Of a DNA stretch of 64,000 nucleotides, positions 55,156 to 63,540 are shown piece by piece (within the stretch, counting starts at the first letter, position 1; every line of letters begins with the position of its first letter). The notes beneath the pieces were generated by a model. It ran no database searches. It was not told the origin of the DNA and worked only from the letters and a program-made list of their open reading frames with translations. The DNA is from Pectobacterium carotovorum (GTDB lineage Bacteria > Pseudomonadota > Gammaproteobacteria > Enterobacterales > Enterobacteriaceae), in NCBI RefSeq assembly GCF_033898505.1, contig NZ_JAXAFK010000008.1, positions 33,829 to 97,828 on the forward strand. Direction: 5' to 3'. Made by a program: the position numbers and the translations under genes.

Positions 55156-55240
55156 CGTAGCGGAAGGTGTTGACGGCGCCGAGACTGACGCATGACCTCC
55201 CGATAGCGGTATCCTGCCCCGCAAAGCGGGGCTTACTCGA

Positions 55241-55744
55241 CTATCGCGAGAACACGAACCCATTGCACCATGTCAGCCCATTCAGGAAGAGATCGCGCCC
55301 GAACGACTCATAGTCAAAATAAATCTTCAGGGATTCCGGCATACTATCCAGCAAGCCATTATCCTGAACGTAATCATAGGCGTAATCCTCTTCGCTGCCC
55401 GCCTCCCCTATGTAGGCCTCCTCAAACTCGCTGTAGTCCGTTCGGCCGGAGTAATCAGCCCACTCGACATACGCCGCCTGTTGCTGATTCTTGCTGGCCT
55501 CGTTGTATCCGTCGATAAAATCCCAGTCGATCGACGACTCCGAGGCAAACCGTTCAGGTATCCCCTCATAGTCCTGAAACATGAATTCCGGATCAGACTC
55601 ATCGGCATGCAGCGCTCTGCACGCTTCATAGAATTCATCTTCATCGCTGTAATCGTCCAGATCCAGCCACTGGCCGGCGATGCTGCCACAGTTGTATTTG
55701 TGATAAGTGCCAACATAAACGGACGGTGATGTAAAATTGCTCAT
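55241..55744 (-). CDS. ardA: Antirestriction protein ArdA
   Basis: A 167-aa, very acidic protein of the ArdA family (SPSVYVGTYHKYNCGSIAGQW, LDLDDYSDEDEFYEACRALH, FQDYEGIPERFASESSIDW). ArdA mimics B-form DNA and inhibits type I restriction enzymes, protecting incoming plasmid DNA. It is preceded by a long inverted repeat with a DnaA box, and in ColIb-P9 an ssi element likewise precedes ardA for expression from the incoming strand. Confidence 0.95.
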   Translation of the reverse strand: MSNFTSPSVYVGTYHKYNCGSIAGQWLDLDDYSDEDEFYEACRALHADESDPEFMFQDYEGIPERFASESSIDWDFIDGYNEASKNQQQAAYVEWADYSGRTDYSEFEEAYIGEAGSEEDYAYDYVQDNGLLDSMPESLKIYFDYESFGRDLFLNGLTWCNGFVFSR

Positions 55745-55813
55745 AGTATCCTCGCGGTGTCATAGAAATCGAAACCGGCTTACGCCGTGCCGATACGACA
55801 AGCCCGACGGTCA

Positions 55814-55977
55814 GTGGATAATTCAAGGGCAGCAACGAGGCCGCAGCGCAGCGGGGGCGGGCCGGGATTTGCACGGTGAGAACGCGAATATTGAGCGGGC
55901 GAACGACGGGAAAATAACGGCACGAACACGCGAGAACGGGCGAAGTTGCTGGCTCCGCCCTCCCTTGAATTATCCAC
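55814..55977. promoter_or_regulatory. Long inverted repeat upstream of ardA (ssi-like candidate)
   Basis: Perfect 16-bp arms GTGGATAATTCAAGGG (55814-55829) and CCCTTGAATTATCCAC (55962-55977), extended inward by CAGCAAC and outward by CCCGAC with gaps, around a GC-rich loop of about 130 nt. The right arm includes a perfect DnaA box TTATCCACA (55970-55978). On the single plus strand it would fold into a large hairpin before ardA. Confidence 0.7.
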
Positions 55978-55978
55978 A

Positions 55979-56317
55979 GTCGGGCTACAGTAGCGGCACG
56001 GCGTTAGCCGTCACGACACCGCACTACCAGAGTTGTTTTTTACCCCTCCCGTTTCTGTTCGACAGAACGGGAACGGCATAAAAGCAAAGGGAACGGCACG
56101 TCAGCGAGGAAGCCAGGTGAGCGATATGCTTATGACGCACTGGCTGGCAAGTTCATGCTGGATCTTAGTGACCGACTTCCTTATTCCGGCCTAGCAACCG
56201 CTGACTTTCGGATTTTGCGGCGGCTGAGGCAGCGTAACACTGCCCCAGCGAGGTGGGATTTAACGAATTTCGTTCAGCAGGTCAGGATGACGGTCATAGG
56301 TTATTTATGATGATCAG
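55979..56317. other. Spacer between the ardA upstream repeat and the 410-aa gene
   Basis: Holds a GTTCTGTCGAACAG-like palindrome near 56057 and a diverged copy of the TTAGTGACCG...CCGGCC element near 56163-56190. No gene supported on either strand. Confidence 0.45.
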
Positions 56318-57550
56318 TTACCGATTGTCTGGCACCGTTAGGATCGCGTCTGCCAGAGCCTCAGCCAAACCAAAATTCCCATTGAGCATAGCGTCATTCA
56401 TATCTCTGAGATTTTCCTCACGGTCGGGAAAATCGGTTGTTTCGTTATTCGCTTCGTATACCAGTTTTTCTAACGCGCTATTTGTACCGGCTCTGACAGT
56501 ATTCTGAGCGTTGATGATCTCATTAGCCTGTAACGCTGCGACAGAAAAGTCGCCGTTAATCAGCGTTTTTTCGAGCAGTTGCATGGCGATGTCTCGGTTC
56601 GGATAAAACCAATATTCCGCGTGAACTCGCGCAATCAGCGTGTTCAGATACTCCGATCTGCCTGCGGCCAGATTGTCCTGAAACTCTATAATTTCCGTCG
56701 CTTGAGCACGTAGCAGTGAATGATCGCCGTTTTGCATCGATTTAAACATACGGCCAATTTTTCGCGCTTTCTCTGGGAAATCAATCGGAGATTCCAGTAC
56801 CTGCCTGATCATGGACTGCAACGCCTCCGGCAATCCCAGCAACAACAGTATGTCATCTGCGGACGCTCTGCCCCACGTTCCGTGAGGCGTTACACTCAGA
56901 TTGAATTTAGAACAGTGGTTTTCGGTTCTCGGACGATCTGAATTAACGTTATAGGTAACGGTATAATCCGTTGATTTGTCGGTGCTGCGAACAGGGTCGA
57001 GACGTGTGACATTAATAGCCAGATGATTCATGACCATCACGCGCTCGACTTCCTGATGTAGTTGGGTTTTATCATGCAGCGGAAACCACAGGTTACTATT
57101 GCTGCCACTGAGAAGATCATGACTGCAAAAATGGAACCCTACGCCGTTATCAAGTTCGCTGACAATCAGTGTGCAGGTTTCACGAACGGGCGTTTCCGGT
57201 GCCATTACCTCCAACCAATACCCCCAATCGTCAGCATTTACGGTCACTGCCGATGCAGTCATATTTTGGAGCATGTCCAGCGCTACTCCGCCCAGTTCTC
57301 CTGCATGTTGCAGGCCATGCATACGCTTGGCGATTGTGTACACGCGGGAACACGCGGCATTGAATTCGGGACTATTGTTTTTTTCCAGCAGGCCGAGCCG
57401 GATTTTAGAGGCCAAAGCAGCCAGTTCCCCTTCATAATTTGCCAGCTCTAAATGCAAGCCAGTTTTGCCATTCTGTGGTTTGGTTTTCAGCCCACATCTC
57501 TCCGAGGGCTCTGGCGTGGCGGTTTTGACGTTGACGTTTTGTGTGTTCAT
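56318..57550 (-). CDS. Unknown 410-aa leading-region protein with three-fold internal repeat
   Basis: Starts MNTQNVNVKTATPEPSERCG. The C-terminal third holds three related units of about 50 residues: FPEKARKIGRMFKSMQNGDH, YPNRDIAMQLLEKTLINGDF and FPDREENLRDMNDAMLNGNF, each followed by a helix of the type AQATEII / LQANEII / ALADAIL. The middle has an alpha/beta part (ETCTLIVSELDNGVGFHFCS). Helical repeats suggest a protein-binding scaffold. The family is not recognised; context suggests an early protein, perhaps anti-defence. Confidence 0.7.
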   Translation of the reverse strand: MNTQNVNVKTATPEPSERCGLKTKPQNGKTGLHLELANYEGELAALASKIRLGLLEKNNSPEFNAACSRVYTIAKRMHGLQHAGELGGVALDMLQNMTASAVTVNADDWGYWLEVMAPETPVRETCTLIVSELDNGVGFHFCSHDLLSGSNSNLWFPLHDKTQLHQEVERVMVMNHLAINVTRLDPVRSTDKSTDYTVTYNVNSDRPRTENHCSKFNLSVTPHGTWGRASADDILLLLGLPEALQSMIRQVLESPIDFPEKARKIGRMFKSMQNGDHSLLRAQATEIIEFQDNLAAGRSEYLNTLIARVHAEYWFYPNRDIAMQLLEKTLINGDFSVAALQANEIINAQNTVRAGTNSALEKLVYEANNETTDFPDREENLRDMNDAMLNGNFGLAEALADAILTVPDNR

Positions 57551-58050
57551 CCTACATTACTCCTCATCTGGGTGAATTCCCATCTCTCGTCGGGACTGTC
57601 GCGGCAAAGGGCCAAGTAGCTCCAGCCGGACAAAAAATCCAGGGCGCGCTAGCGGCTTTGCATTACCTGGATTCTTTTGGCTGGATTGTGCTACGCCCAG
57701 CCCTCCGCGCCAGTTCTGACGGGAGTGGAAACAGATGAGCAGGATGAACACACCCGACGCGACGGAACGGCGTGGCGTCCTTAGCGACCGGCAGCCTTAT
57801 CGCCGGTCAGTGAAAGCGCAGCTGGCGTAGCCAGGTGAAAGCGCTGGGGGTTGCGTCATGGGATGGAAACCCGCTGCCCCGCAGGGGCCGGGACGAGACA
57901 GCTTGCTGGCTCGGTGCGCAGCATAACAGCCCGCCCGGACGCCCAGTGTCAGAAAAGAATCACGCAGGAAAACAGGGACAGAATCAGGAAACCGGTACAT
58001 TGGAAGATGATAGAATTGAGGCATGTATAACGCTGGCAGGAAAAATATCA
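57551..58050. repeat. Structured spacer upstream of the 410-aa gene
   Basis: Contains the dispersed element at 57778-57834 (GACCGGC / GCCGGTC hairpin at 57786-57808, then GCTGGCGTAGCCAG) and the GATGGAAACCCGCTGCCCC ... GTGCGCAGCATAACAGC stretch (57860-57930) that recurs at 54905-54975. An inverted GGGCGCGC-type segment and CCGGACAAAAAATCCAGG near 57627-57645 add further structure. Confidence 0.55.
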
Positions 58051-58449
58051 ATGACCCCAACACATACTCATGTCGTCATCGGAGCTGAACACCCCACGAT
58101 CGGCTACCTGTATCTGGATTGCATACCTGAAAGCTCAGTCGGTTACGTAGACATCTATGAAGTCACAGATCGTCTAACGTACTGCGAAATACGTAAAGCA
58201 GGCTGGAGAGAGCATGAGCCGACATGCGACGGCCAGGCCTGGGAAGAATGGAGTATATTGAATCACCTGAGCCGAATTTACTGGAGTGATAACGACAACA
58301 TACGCAGCCTTTGCAAGAAGCACGGCGTAGAAATCAGCGCATTAAGAGATTGGAGTTTCAAAGAGGCCATCTGGAGAGATATCCCTGTACTCGCTGAATG
58401 GAATTCCGCCCATACAATATATAGCGCCAGCTCACTGGTTGAAGCCTGA
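58051..58449 (+). CDS. Unknown 132-aa protein on the opposite strand
   Basis: Read from ATG 58051 (AGGA 9 bases upstream): MTPTHTHVVIGAEHPTIGYL, ending HTIYSASSLVEA. A well-composed soluble protein with no recognised motif. It is one of only two plus-strand genes in the leading region, so it cannot be transcribed directly from the incoming plus strand and should be expressed only after complementary-strand synthesis. Confidence 0.6.
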   Translation: MTPTHTHVVIGAEHPTIGYLYLDCIPESSVGYVDIYEVTDRLTYCEIRKAGWREHEPTCDGQAWEEWSILNHLSRIYWSDNDNIRSLCKKHGVEISALRDWSFKEAIWRDIPVLAEWNSAHTIYSASSLVEA

Positions 58450-58452
58450 GAG

Positions 58453-58495
58453 AAAGACAGGCCGCGGCGGCGTTGCCGCAGCAGCCCGTCTTTTT
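58453..58495. terminator. Bidirectional terminator between convergent genes
   Basis: AAAGAC-GG / CC-GTCTTT outer arms around a GC-rich core (CGGCGGC-GTT-GCCGC), with T-runs on both sides, between genes ending at 58449 (+) and 58494 (-). Confidence 0.65.
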
Positions 58496-59282
58496 AGGCA
58501 TTGCCGCCCTGCGCTCTATCCGTATAACGAATCCACTCAGCGCACACGGCATCCTCTGTATCGAAAATCATGGTCAATATCCAACCGCTCCCCGCAGGCG
58601 GTTCGGGATTCCAATGCAGCGCAGGGAATTCGGCGCTCTCACCATAGGCACACCCTTCACAGAATACATCGCTCATGTACGTGAATTTCGTTTCCATCCC
58701 GCGAGCGCCGTACCACTCCGCATATTGTTCGGCTGTACCGCCAATTTCATCGAAAGGCGTCGTTAGACGATCGGGATGACGCCAGCAGCCGTCTTTATCA
58801 CGCACAGGCAAGACTGGAACGATTCTTTTTGCTTTTTCTGCACACACAGAGCAAACACCGCTGCCAGCCTTTCTATCTAGTGAATCCCAATGGCAAGGCC
58901 TACCTGTAGTGTTGTCGATGCATGCATGATCATCTGTACAACCACAAACCGTACATGTGGCCTTGTTGAGAACTTGGCTAATACGGGTTAATAGCGCAGC
59001 ATCTTGTTCTGAACATTCTATGTCTCTCTCCGACACAGAAATACCGAACAACTTGCGCGTATCAGCAATGCATTCGTTCCACGTTAGTAGAACGTAATCC
59101 ACAGCATCCCCCTCTGGGAATGTGTTAAGCAGCTCGAATGCCGCTTCCCTGGTAAACTCATTTGGCAGCACTGGCGGGGCTGTCAGCTGGTTTTCGAGTT
59201 CACGAACACGGTGTTCTAACCGCTCATTCTGAGATGCCAACAATGCCAACGCATCCTCGCGATTTCTAAATTTTCGCGTCAT
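58494..59282 (-). CDS. Unknown protein with coiled coil and cysteine-rich module
   Basis: 262 aa from ATG 59282 (a GTG at 59294 would add four residues). N-terminal coiled coil (DALALLASQNERLEHRVREL), central Cys-rich part (TCTVCGCTDDHACI, RPCHWDSL, GVCSVCAEK) likely binding metal, and a C-terminal domain (FCEGCAYGESAEFPALHWNP then ILTMIFDTEDAVCAEW). Cys/His spacing recalls phage-encoded proteins of unknown role. It lies in the psiBA-type operon. Confidence 0.62.
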   Translation of the reverse strand: MTRKFRNREDALALLASQNERLEHRVRELENQLTAPPVLPNEFTREAAFELLNTFPEGDAVDYVLLTWNECIADTRKLFGISVSERDIECSEQDAALLTRISQVLNKATCTVCGCTDDHACIDNTTGRPCHWDSLDRKAGSGVCSVCAEKAKRIVPVLPVRDKDGCWRHPDRLTTPFDEIGGTAEQYAEWYGARGMETKFTYMSDVFCEGCAYGESAEFPALHWNPEPPAGSGWILTMIFDTEDAVCAEWIRYTDRAQGGNA

Positions 59283-59287
59283 ATTTT

Positions 59288-59569
59288 TCACCAATCTAAC
59301 GTAATATCGGTTTCTTCGACTCTCTGAATAATTGCATTCAGCGTCACGATTATGTTTGTTGATACGACTCGGCGGTAATTACTCCCCACCTCTCCCCAGT
59401 TGCGCTTACCTTTTCTGGGCGTAAATAAACGTTCCCAGTAGCCGCCGTGCGTGGTTTGCCGATATTTCACCCCATCAATGCTGACACTGTGATTTACCGT
59501 CCCGCCCCGTTTGCTGTGTATACTGACAACTACCGACTGACCGGCATGAATAAAGCAAATTTGATGCAT
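59288..59569 (-). CDS. Unknown 93-aa protein
   Basis: MHQICFIHAGQSVVVSIHSK followed by a beta-rich body (SVSIDGVKYRQTTHGGYWE, RNWGEVGSNYRRVVSTN). It starts 11 bp after the 61-aa gene and ends 5 bp before the coiled-coil gene, so it belongs to the same transcript. The start has only a weak ribosome site. No family recognised. Confidence 0.55.
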   Translation of the reverse strand: MHQICFIHAGQSVVVSIHSKRGGTVNHSVSIDGVKYRQTTHGGYWERLFTPRKGKRNWGEVGSNYRRVVSTNIIVTLNAIIQRVEETDITLDW

Positions 59570-59580
59570 GAGAGCTGGCC

Positions 59581-59766
59581 TTATTCGTCATCAGTACACA
59601 AGAGAGTCATCTCATCGATGCACGTCCTTACGCTGTCAGCTAACTCCTCCAGTCGCGCCAGCATTTCGGGATCATAGTCAGCCCACGGTGCAGCCATCGA
59701 CTCTACCTTGCTGTGCATGACATCGAGGCTACGGCGCTGATTAGCAGCCAGATTGCGCTTACTCAT
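59581..59766 (-). CDS. Unknown 61-aa protein downstream of psiA
   Basis: Read from ATG 59766 after GGAGGGGGGAGT (MSKRNLAANQRRSLDVMHSK), overlapping the psiA stop by 8 bp. Helical and acidic at the end (MLARLEELADSVRTCIDEM). The longer frame into psiA is a shadow. Translational coupling to psiA suggests a linked role; function unknown. Confidence 0.6.
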   Translation of the reverse strand: MSKRNLAANQRRSLDVMHSKVESMAAPWADYDPEMLARLEELADSVRTCIDEMTLLCTDDE

Positions 59767-60496
59767 GACTCCCCCCTCCGTGCTGTACACCCAGCTTGTT
59801 CGGGACGAACAGGGATTCGGCGGCCTTAAGAAACGGCGTTCTTTCAGTAGACATCCGGCTTGCTTCGCAGATGACATACCAGAGCGGCTCTTTCATCCAG
59901 CGGAGCTGCTTCAGCTCTCGCAATGAAGGGAACCGCGACATCCAACGCCAAAAATGAACTTCGAGTTGGTCAGAAAACAATTCCTCTTGCCAGCGGTCAT
60001 ACCAAGACTTAATGGTGTCCGGTGTCTGGAAATTGAGGTCAATAACAGCACGGTCAACAAGATTCAGGTGCAACAGGGTTTTCTGTAGCGTCTGCTTGCT
60101 CTGCATCCGTTCGCGCTTGCTGTATGACAGATCAGCGCGTTTCTCATGTCTCTGCCGATTCTTAAAGCACACTTCAGGGAACAGCTGATCTCTCACCGAG
60201 CCGCTTAACGGATTTGGACAACACTGCCCGCCCGAGCTGATGAGAGCATCAAATGCCCGTTCTGTGTCTTTGAGATTGACTTTGCGATCTGTTGGGTCGA
60301 TATAAAAACCGGTTTTCCACATCTCAGAACGGCGCGGGCGGCTCTTTCCGGTCAGCGCACGGAAGAAAGCGCGCGCGTGCGGGTAATCAGATAATCGCTT
60401 TCCATCCTCTTTTCGCTGCTCTACTTCGACAATCGCCGCCAACGCCGCTTGCCTTTGCGGTGACAGTGTCACGATAGATAAGTGAGACGGGATCAT
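59759..60496 (-). CDS. psiA: Plasmid SOS inhibition protein PsiA
   Basis: A 245-aa protein of the PsiA family (LSPQRQAALAAIVEVEQRKE, LSDYPHARAFFRALTGKSR, ELKQLRWMKEPLWYVICEAS). It is encoded directly after psiB with an ATGA overlap, as in F and IncI1 plasmids. PsiA interacts with RecA filaments in some reports; PsiB does most of the SOS suppression. Confidence 0.87.
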   Translation of the reverse strand: MIPSHLSIVTLSPQRQAALAAIVEVEQRKEDGKRLSDYPHARAFFRALTGKSRPRRSEMWKTGFYIDPTDRKVNLKDTERAFDALISSGGQCCPNPLSGSVRDQLFPEVCFKNRQRHEKRADLSYSKRERMQSKQTLQKTLLHLNLVDRAVIDLNFQTPDTIKSWYDRWQEELFSDQLEVHFWRWMSRFPSLRELKQLRWMKEPLWYVICEASRMSTERTPFLKAAESLFVPNKLGVQHGGGSHE

Positions 60497-60936
60497 ACGG
60501 CAGCCCCCTGTTTTCTCATCATCATGATCACTTCATCGCGTGATGATGCGCCCGCGATAACACATTCATGCAAATGCAATAACACGTCATTCAGGATGGC
60601 AGGCTCAAACTGTTCCCGCATGTAAACCCATACCGTACTTTCCGCATCCGGCTTTATGTATGCCGACCACAGCGGTATATCGTCATTTCCGCTGCACACG
60701 TTCACAATCAGATCATCTACTTGCGCGTGTGCCAAATGCAGGTGAACGGGCGAACATCCTCCGAATTCCCCACGCAACTCAGCTTCACAGCGCCAGTATT
60801 CTGGCAACGGCAGATGTTTAATAACCGCATTACTCAGGCGGTGACGGTAGTCTTCACCACGCTCGGCATACTGCTCATACTCGGAGCCACTCATCTGAAT
60901 GAGGGTTAACAGGGTTAATTCTTGCTCTTTTGTCAT
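60493..60936 (-). CDS. psiB: Plasmid SOS inhibition protein PsiB
   Basis: A 147-aa protein of PsiB length (about 144 in F), with the family pattern YRHRLSNAVIKHLPLPEYWR and AELRGEFGGCSPVHLHLAHA. PsiB binds RecA and delays SOS induction by the incoming single strand. It follows the ParB-like gene by 36 bp, across a hairpin (60945-60964, CGCCGCCC arms). Confidence 0.87.
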   Translation of the reverse strand: MTKEQELTLLTLIQMSGSEYEQYAERGEDYRHRLSNAVIKHLPLPEYWRCEAELRGEFGGCSPVHLHLAHAQVDDLIVNVCSGNDDIPLWSAYIKPDAESTVWVYMREQFEPAILNDVLLHLHECVIAGASSRDEVIMMMRKQGAAV

Positions 60937-60944
60937 GTGTTAAC

Positions 60945-60964
60945 CGCCGCCCTTACGGGCGGCG
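60945..60964 (-). promoter_or_regulatory. Intercistronic hairpin between the ParB-like gene and psiB
   Basis: Perfect 8-bp arms CGCCGCCC / GGGCGGCG with a TTAC loop and no U-run; possible attenuator or message stabiliser. Confidence 0.5.
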
Positions 60965-60972
60965 TCTCCGTA

Positions 60973-63039
60973 TCAGGCAGCGAGGGCGGCGATGGTTGGC
61001 TGGGTATCCGCTTGTTCAGCGACGTCTGTCGCATCAGCGGTTTGCAGGATTTCAGGTTCCTGCGGCGCGGTGTCACGCAGCAGACAGGCAGGCAACCAGT
61101 CTGTTTTGGCGATCTCGTTTTCTGCCAGCTCGGCCGCATCACTCTTTTTCATTTTGAGCGCGGAGTCTGCGAACGCTGGCAAAGCGGCATCACGTAAATC
61201 ATCAGCGATCTGGTCTTTGCCCATACGCCCGAAATAGTTCGCTTTGGTCGGTTGCCACCAATCTGCGATGTTGAAATCAATCGCCGACTCGATACGTTCC
61301 AGCTTACCGCCGATTTTCCCGCCACGATCTGCTTGATGCTGTACACCGTCCAGCGAACCCGCCATGCAATAGGCCAGCAGTGCCAGTTGGCGTTCTTGCG
61401 TCCAGTCCATGAGCCATGCAAAATCGGCTTTCCAATCATCAGGGAAAGCAGCCATCCATTTACTGTGCATGTCATTCAGTGCCAACACAGCTTTACTTTC
61501 TATTGCATCATAGGCATTGGATATCAGGCTGTTACGATTGACATTCACGGAGCCGCCCAACGTCTTTGAATGGTACGGAGTGTCACCAAACACCGTTTTA
61601 ATGGTGTCATGCAGCATCGCAGCGATAACAACGTCAGGGCGCTGTGACAGCGCGGCCTGCACGGCTAATGTGCGCTCAGATGACAGGCTGCAAATCAGCT
61701 TCGCCGACAAACCCTTTTTAGCGGGTTGCTGCGTGGTGTTTTGCTGCTCGTTACTGTCATTTTCATCATTCTCAGAGCCGGATTGAGACTTGATATCTTT
61801 CTGCGCAACGACGAACTGAAATTTGATTTCCCCGTCATCGAGATACGCAATCACGCCGCCATGCTGGCGCTGTTCGTCTGTCCAGACAGCACGCGCTGCC
61901 AGCGCTTCATCACTGAATGCCTCAAGTTGAGTATTCAGCGCAGCGATTTGCTTTTCAGTTTCCCAAACTTCATCGGAATCGGTCATATTCGCCAGATACA
62001 ATTCCGCCTCATTCAGCTCTGCCTGCAACCGTTCTTCTTCTTTTTCTTCGGCTTCGGTTAATTCGCTGCCGTGAGGGTAAATCTGCGTGAATTCATCATC
62101 CCAATGCGGAACTGCATTAAATCGCCCCTGCCCCCATTTCCAGCCGTCACGCGCTGCGGTTTCAGTCGCGGCTTTATTGAGGGCGTCTAATGCCAGCGTA
62201 TCCAACAGCACAGCATCGGAGAGGAAACCGCTCTCAGAGAACAGATCATTACGGATAGCGCCGCCTGCGGCCTCATACGCTTCCTTACCGACGATAGCAA
62301 GACGAGGGTTACCATCGGCTTTCACTTCGCCTTTCAGTGCAGCTTGACGCAATAAATGAGGCTGACGGTCATATGCACTACGACTGGCATTTTCCCAGAC
62401 TTGCAGTTGGCGTTCAGTGTCGTCAGTAGACGCCAGCGCGTGTAGCTGATCGATGTCGATCTTGTCTTCTGCCAACTGCTCCAGCAGCTCAGGGTGCATC
62501 ACTGACAGTTTCAGCATTTTCTGGACGTGCTTTGTCGGGTATCCCATGAATGCCCCGATTTCCTGCGCGCTTTTGCCCTCATCGCGCTCGTCGGCGAATG
62601 CTGAGATTTGGTCAAACGGGTGCATGTCGTGACGCTTGGCGTTTTCCATGTAGGAAATCCGTTTTGCGATTTTTTCAGGGACAATCAGCGCGGGTACAGC
62701 GTAATCCGCGCTGATTCGCCCTGACTCCCGCAACAGTTCCAACGCACTGAATCGCCCCTGCCCTGCGGCAACGCCGTGTTTCCCGTCTTCTGTAACGTGT
62801 ACTGCTAGGTTTTGAATAACGCCGGCTGATAAAATACTTTCGGCCAGATCTTCAATTTGAGCCTGTGTGTGCTTCTTTTTACGCACATTCAGCTCAGAGC
62901 GAACCAGCGAACTCAACGGCAGCATGACGCGCTCAGCGTTTGCCAGCGCTGCTTCAACGGCCTGTTCGGCAGCGGTTTTTTTGGCGCTTTTAGTTTTTTG
63001 ACCCTTTTGGACAGATACTTTAGACTGTGTAACGGACAT
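60973..63039 (-). CDS. Large ParB/Srx-domain protein of the leading region
   Basis: A 688-aa protein with an N-terminal ParB-like domain (about 38-130: VMLPLSSLVRSELNVRKKK, EDLAESILSAGVIQNLAV, HGVAAGQGRFSALELL), then a KorB/ParB-type helix-turn-helix stretch (GKSAQEIGAFMGYPTKHVQKM) and an acidic coiled part (EEKEEERLQAELNEAELYL). Large ParB-like proteins of this kind sit beside psiB-psiA in IncI and F leading regions. Nuclease or CTPase activity cannot be told from sequence; true partition is unlikely without a ParA. Confidence 0.85.
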   Translation of the reverse strand: MSVTQSKVSVQKGQKTKSAKKTAAEQAVEAALANAERVMLPLSSLVRSELNVRKKKHTQAQIEDLAESILSAGVIQNLAVHVTEDGKHGVAAGQGRFSALELLRESGRISADYAVPALIVPEKIAKRISYMENAKRHDMHPFDQISAFADERDEGKSAQEIGAFMGYPTKHVQKMLKLSVMHPELLEQLAEDKIDIDQLHALASTDDTERQLQVWENASRSAYDRQPHLLRQAALKGEVKADGNPRLAIVGKEAYEAAGGAIRNDLFSESGFLSDAVLLDTLALDALNKAATETAARDGWKWGQGRFNAVPHWDDEFTQIYPHGSELTEAEEKEEERLQAELNEAELYLANMTDSDEVWETEKQIAALNTQLEAFSDEALAARAVWTDEQRQHGGVIAYLDDGEIKFQFVVAQKDIKSQSGSENDENDSNEQQNTTQQPAKKGLSAKLICSLSSERTLAVQAALSQRPDVVIAAMLHDTIKTVFGDTPYHSKTLGGSVNVNRNSLISNAYDAIESKAVLALNDMHSKWMAAFPDDWKADFAWLMDWTQERQLALLAYCMAGSLDGVQHQADRGGKIGGKLERIESAIDFNIADWWQPTKANYFGRMGKDQIADDLRDAALPAFADSALKMKKSDAAELAENEIAKTDWLPACLLRDTAPQEPEILQTADATDVAEQADTQPTIAALAA

Positions 63040-63112
63040 GATTGACTCCTGTTCAGTTATGATTGTCGGTCATTCGGGGGGTTCCAGCCCCCGAATGACA
63101 CCTTTACTACGT

Positions 63113-63469
63113 TCAGTGCTTAACGATTTCCTTTGGGATCGCGACACGAGCAGGCATCACAGTTTCATCCGCCAATCGCCCTTCCCGCACCTCCCCAAAT
63201 CCATCCAGCACAGTAAGCACTGATGGATCGGCATTTGGCACCATGACCCAGCTGTTACCGATTTCTTCATCGGCTGCTGCCACTGGCCATCCGTCTAACA
63301 CCCATACGCTAATCGCATCAATGCAATTGATTGAAAATTGCTCTGCGTCTTTTGACACCTCCTGTTCTGCTGGTTTAATGGATACGATCCCGTGATACAT
63401 CACGTATGAAGCCAGATCGAAAATTTGGTCGTCCGTCAGCTGCGCTGCGTTGACTTGTTGTGTTTTCAT
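63113..63469 (-). CDS. Unknown 118-aa protein, first gene of the parB-psiBA operon
   Basis: Read from ATG 63469 (MKTQQVNAAQLTDDQIFDLA, GGGAAATAGC upstream). The longer frame to 63535 crosses the promoter block. Compact acidic protein (EEIGNSWVMVPNADPSVLTV). It shares its 5' block and M(N/K)TQ opening with the gene at 52643, although the rest differs. Function unknown. Confidence 0.65.
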   Translation of the reverse strand: MKTQQVNAAQLTDDQIFDLASYVMYHGIVSIKPAEQEVSKDAEQFSINCIDAISVWVLDGWPVAAADEEIGNSWVMVPNADPSVLTVLDGFGEVREGRLADETVMPARVAIPKEIVKH

Positions 63470-63540
63470 ACTGCTATTTCCCCTAGTGCTGGCACTATGC
63501 AGCGACCGGATTTTTATCACCTCCAGACACTGCAAAAATT

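Noticed and set aside
60973..63039. Plasmid partition ParB
   Set aside because: No ParA gene or parS-like array is nearby; the protein is twice the usual ParB length and sits with psiB-psiA, as leading-region ParB-like proteins do.
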